DNA of 64,000 nt from assembly GCF_025244685.1 (NCBI RefSeq), contig NZ_CP104202.1:312323-376322 (forward strand). The letters run 5' to 3'. The first letter of the stretch is position 1. Every line of letters starts with the position of its first letter. The stretch is from Chlorobaculum sp. MV4-Y. Lineage in GTDB: Bacteria; Bacteroidota; Chlorobiia; Chlorobiales; Chlorobiaceae. A program made the translations under genes and the position numbers. The notes beneath the pieces are model-generated. The model saw only the letters and a list, made by a program, of their open reading frames with translations. It was not told the origin of the DNA and did no database searches. Shown here one piece after another: positions 62,178-64,000 of this stretch.

Positions 62178-63383
62178 ATGAAAACCGACGCGCATTGGCT
62201 CAACCGCAAGCGCCTCATTTTTTATTCCCGCGTCTTTCTGCTTCTGTTCCTTGTCATTGGCGTAGGGTTGGTGGTAACGTCGAAAAATATGGTTACCGGC
62301 GACTTTATTCTGGCCTGGGCTGCATCGCATCTTGCCTTGGCAGGACATGCTCAGGATGCCTACAGCATACCCTCACTCATCAAGGCTCAACAAATTGCAG
62401 AACCGGGGCCGCAGGACGTTTACGGATGGTTCTACCCGCCATCATACTACCTTGTTATTCTGCCTCTGGCGTTGCTGCCGTACGCAGTAGCATACTGGAG
62501 CTTCATGCTGTCAACGCTGGCTGGCTATCTTCTGGTATTGCGCCGCATCGTCCGGGGCAGGGCGGCGATGTGGTGTCTGGCCGGTTTCTCCGGGTTGTGG
62601 ATGAACTTTTATGACGGCCAGAACGGCTTCTTGACTGCGGCAATCGCCGGCGCGGCACTGCTTGGCGTTGATCGACGGCCTGTCCTGGCCGGGTTGTTCA
62701 TCGGCCTGCTTGCCATCAAACCGCATCTTGCGATGCTCTTTCCGGTGGCATTACTCGCCATTGGCGCTTGGCGGACGTTGATAACCGCTGCCGTGACGGC
62801 GATTACCTTTATGGTTGCCGGAACGGCAATTCTGGGAACCGCTGTGCTGAAAGCATTTCTCGCGAGCCTTGGCGATGCCCGGCATTTATGTCTGGAAAAC
62901 GGCTCTCTTCTCTGGAGTAAAATGCCTTCGGTATTTGCTTTCATGCGCCTGCTCGGAACGCCTGTCACGTGGGCGTATGTCGCTCATTTCATCGTTGCCG
63001 TAGTGGCCGTGATGGCTGTCTGGCGCGTCTGGCGCAATTGTCGGAACCGCAACCTGCGTAACGCAGCCCTGATGACGGCAACGTTTCTGGTCAGCCCCTA
63101 TGTATTGTTTTACGATCTGGCATGGCTGGCCTTTCCGATTGCCTGGCTGGCGTTGGACGGGTTGCGCTCCGGCTGGTTGCGCGGCGAGCGCGAAGTGCTC
63201 GTGGCGGCGTGGTTGCTGCCGTTGCTGATGATGGTACAGATAATTGCGCATCTGAACGTGCAGGCGGGGCCGTTGGTGCTGTGCAGCCTGTTGTGGATTA
63301 CATATCGCCGGGCTACGTCAGCATCAATGACAGGTGCTGCTGCAACCGCAGGCCATGCAGATCAGTACGAGATAATACAGTAA
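62178..63383 (+). CDS. GT87-like glycosyltransferase, array copy 6 (short first loop)
   Basis: A 401-residue paralog from ATG 62178; ATG 62139 would add MPEKSEHARERKT in frame. The loop before the catalytic-type aspartate is several residues shorter than in the others (SKNMVTGDFILAWAASHLAL), and the next segment (IAEPGPQDVYGWFYPPSYYL) is divergent. The central core matches copy 5 almost exactly. It has an extra residue in the later loop (GDARHLCLENGSLLWSKMPS). Confidence 0.85.
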   Translation: MKTDAHWLNRKRLIFYSRVFLLLFLVIGVGLVVTSKNMVTGDFILAWAASHLALAGHAQDAYSIPSLIKAQQIAEPGPQDVYGWFYPPSYYLVILPLALLPYAVAYWSFMLSTLAGYLLVLRRIVRGRAAMWCLAGFSGLWMNFYDGQNGFLTAAIAGAALLGVDRRPVLAGLFIGLLAIKPHLAMLFPVALLAIGAWRTLITAAVTAITFMVAGTAILGTAVLKAFLASLGDARHLCLENGSLLWSKMPSVFAFMRLLGTPVTWAYVAHFIVAVVAVMAVWRVWRNCRNRNLRNAALMTATFLVSPYVLFYDLAWLAFPIAWLALDGLRSGWLRGEREVLVAAWLLPLLMMVQIIAHLNVQAGPLVLCSLLWITYRRATSASMTGAAATAGHADQYEIIQ

Positions 63384-63458
63384 TCAGAAAGTGCCTTACT
63401 TGGCACTGGAAACATTTCGTCGATGCCGGATCTGAATACAACATCTGGGAAAAAGACC

Positions 63459-64000
63459 ATGAACGCCAACTTGCATTGGCTCAACCAAAAGCGCCTCATC
63501 TTTTATTCCCGCATCTCTCTGGCTCTATTTCTTGTAATCGGTTCAGGGTTTGTTTTAACACCGGATGGACTACCTATCTGTAGAGACTTTATTACATTCT
63601 GGACGGCATCGCATCTTGCCTTGACGGGGCATGCTCAGGATGCCTACAACATTTCCTTGCTTTTAAAGGCTGAGCAAGCTGATGTGCCGTTATCGCAAAT
63701 CCCTTTACCATGGTTCTACCCGCCACCGTTCTATCTTGTTGTGCTTCCGCTGGCGTTACTCCCATTCCTTGCAGCGTACTGGACTTTCACATTGTCAACG
63801 CTGGGCGGTTATTTTCTGGTGTTGCGGCGTATCGTCCGGGGCAAGACGGCGATGTGGTGTCTGGCCGGTTTCTCCGGATTGTGGATAAACCTCTTTCACG
63901 GCCACAACGCTTTCCTGACTGCAGCGCTCGCCGGTGCGGCGTTGCTCAGCGTTGAGCGAAGGCCGGTACTGGCCGGGGTGTTCATCGGTCTGCTTGCCAT
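63459..64000 (+). CDS. GT87-like glycosyltransferase, array copy 7 (cut by window end)
   Basis: An open frame from ATG 63459 (MNANLHWLNQKRLIFYSRIS) to the end of the window, about 180 codons without a stop. Asp is in CRDFITFWTASHLALTGHAQ, and the WFYPPPFYLVVLPLALLPF and SVERRPVLAGVFIGLLA blocks match the other copies. The usual GQNGFLTAA motif reads GHNAFLTAA. An in-frame ATG 63423 would add MPDLNTTSGKKT. The array therefore continues beyond this window. Confidence 0.8.
   Translation, partial: MNANLHWLNQKRLIFYSRISLALFLVIGSGFVLTPDGLPICRDFITFWTASHLALTGHAQDAYNISLLLKAEQADVPLSQIPLPWFYPPPFYLVVLPLALLPFLAAYWTFTLSTLGGYFLVLRRIVRGKTAMWCLAGFSGLWINLFHGHNAFLTAALAGAALLSVERRPVLAGVFIGLLA

Larger units (their letters stand above)
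55699..63999 (+). repeat. Tandem array of at least seven GT87-like genes
   Basis: Head-to-tail paralogs with a period of about 1281-1300 bp. Starts are at 55699, 56998, 58294, 59588, 60888, 62178 and 63459. Five of the six spacers also resemble each other, carrying aacacttcgacgatgccggaaaaat-type sequence just before each gene. The array continues past the window end. Confidence 0.95.

Noticed and set aside
43400-64000. Integrative element with attachment sites
   Set aside because: No integrase, transposase or duplicated tRNA end was found in the window, so only a composition shift can be claimed.

Overview
The window reads as chromosome from a green sulfur bacterium (Chlorobiaceae, most like Chlorobaculum/Chlorobium). 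This rests on gene content: a monomeric NADP isocitrate dehydrogenase and a succinyl-CoA synthetase beta subunit (reductive TCA cycle enzymes), an ArsA-type ATPase, a divergent FabI, a DUF3098 protein, and GC-rich coding sequence with small overlapping operons. No database search was possible, so the assignment is inference.

Positions 1-43.4 kb are mostly housekeeping. In order they hold: a small exported protein, an ArsA-like ATPase, fabI, icd, an L,D-transpeptidase-like protein, pirin, a YmdB-like phosphodiesterase, fbp and recJ. Next comes a minus-strand operon for lipid-linked sugar transfer (PAP2 phosphatase, ArnT-like transferase, GT2 glycosyltransferase, flippase-like protein). It is followed by a DUF3098 protein, argD, a type II NADH dehydrogenase, a cupin, purE, hemN, an oxidoreductase, a Gdx/SugE-type SMR exporter, an ABC-F ATPase, a TolC/adaptor/MacB efflux operon, sucC, tadA (tRNA deaminase), a DUF697-like membrane protein, a nitronate-monooxygenase-like protein, gpmA, gltB-gltD, a DUF4404-like protein, clpX and tRNA-Val(GAC).

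Positions 43.5-55.5 kb hold a Flp/Tad pilus locus that starts just after tRNA-Val and has visibly lower GC. A 732-bp unit (leader, flp, 5' end of cpaB) occurs three times in perfect tandem, giving three identical major pilins and two truncated CpaB chimeras. The intact locus follows: cpaB, cpaC secretin, tadE, tadG, cpaE, cpaF, tadB, tadC, a PilD-like prepilin peptidase, and a second, different Flp pilin with its own promoter-like sequence.

From 55.7 kb to the window end there is a head-to-tail array of at least seven paralogous polytopic glycosyltransferases (GT87/DUF2029-like). Their intergenic spacers are also paralogous, and the genes are mosaics: near-identical blocks alternate with divergent predicted external loops. 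The pilus locus plus this expanding glycosyltransferase array is the most unusual part of the window. A role in glycosylating the pilus or another surface polymer is a hypothesis only.

Four otherwise well-conserved genes (the flippase-like gene, ndh, hemN, tadC) are each broken by what looks like one missing base in a homopolymer. That points to systematic consensus errors in the assembly more than to real pseudogenes.
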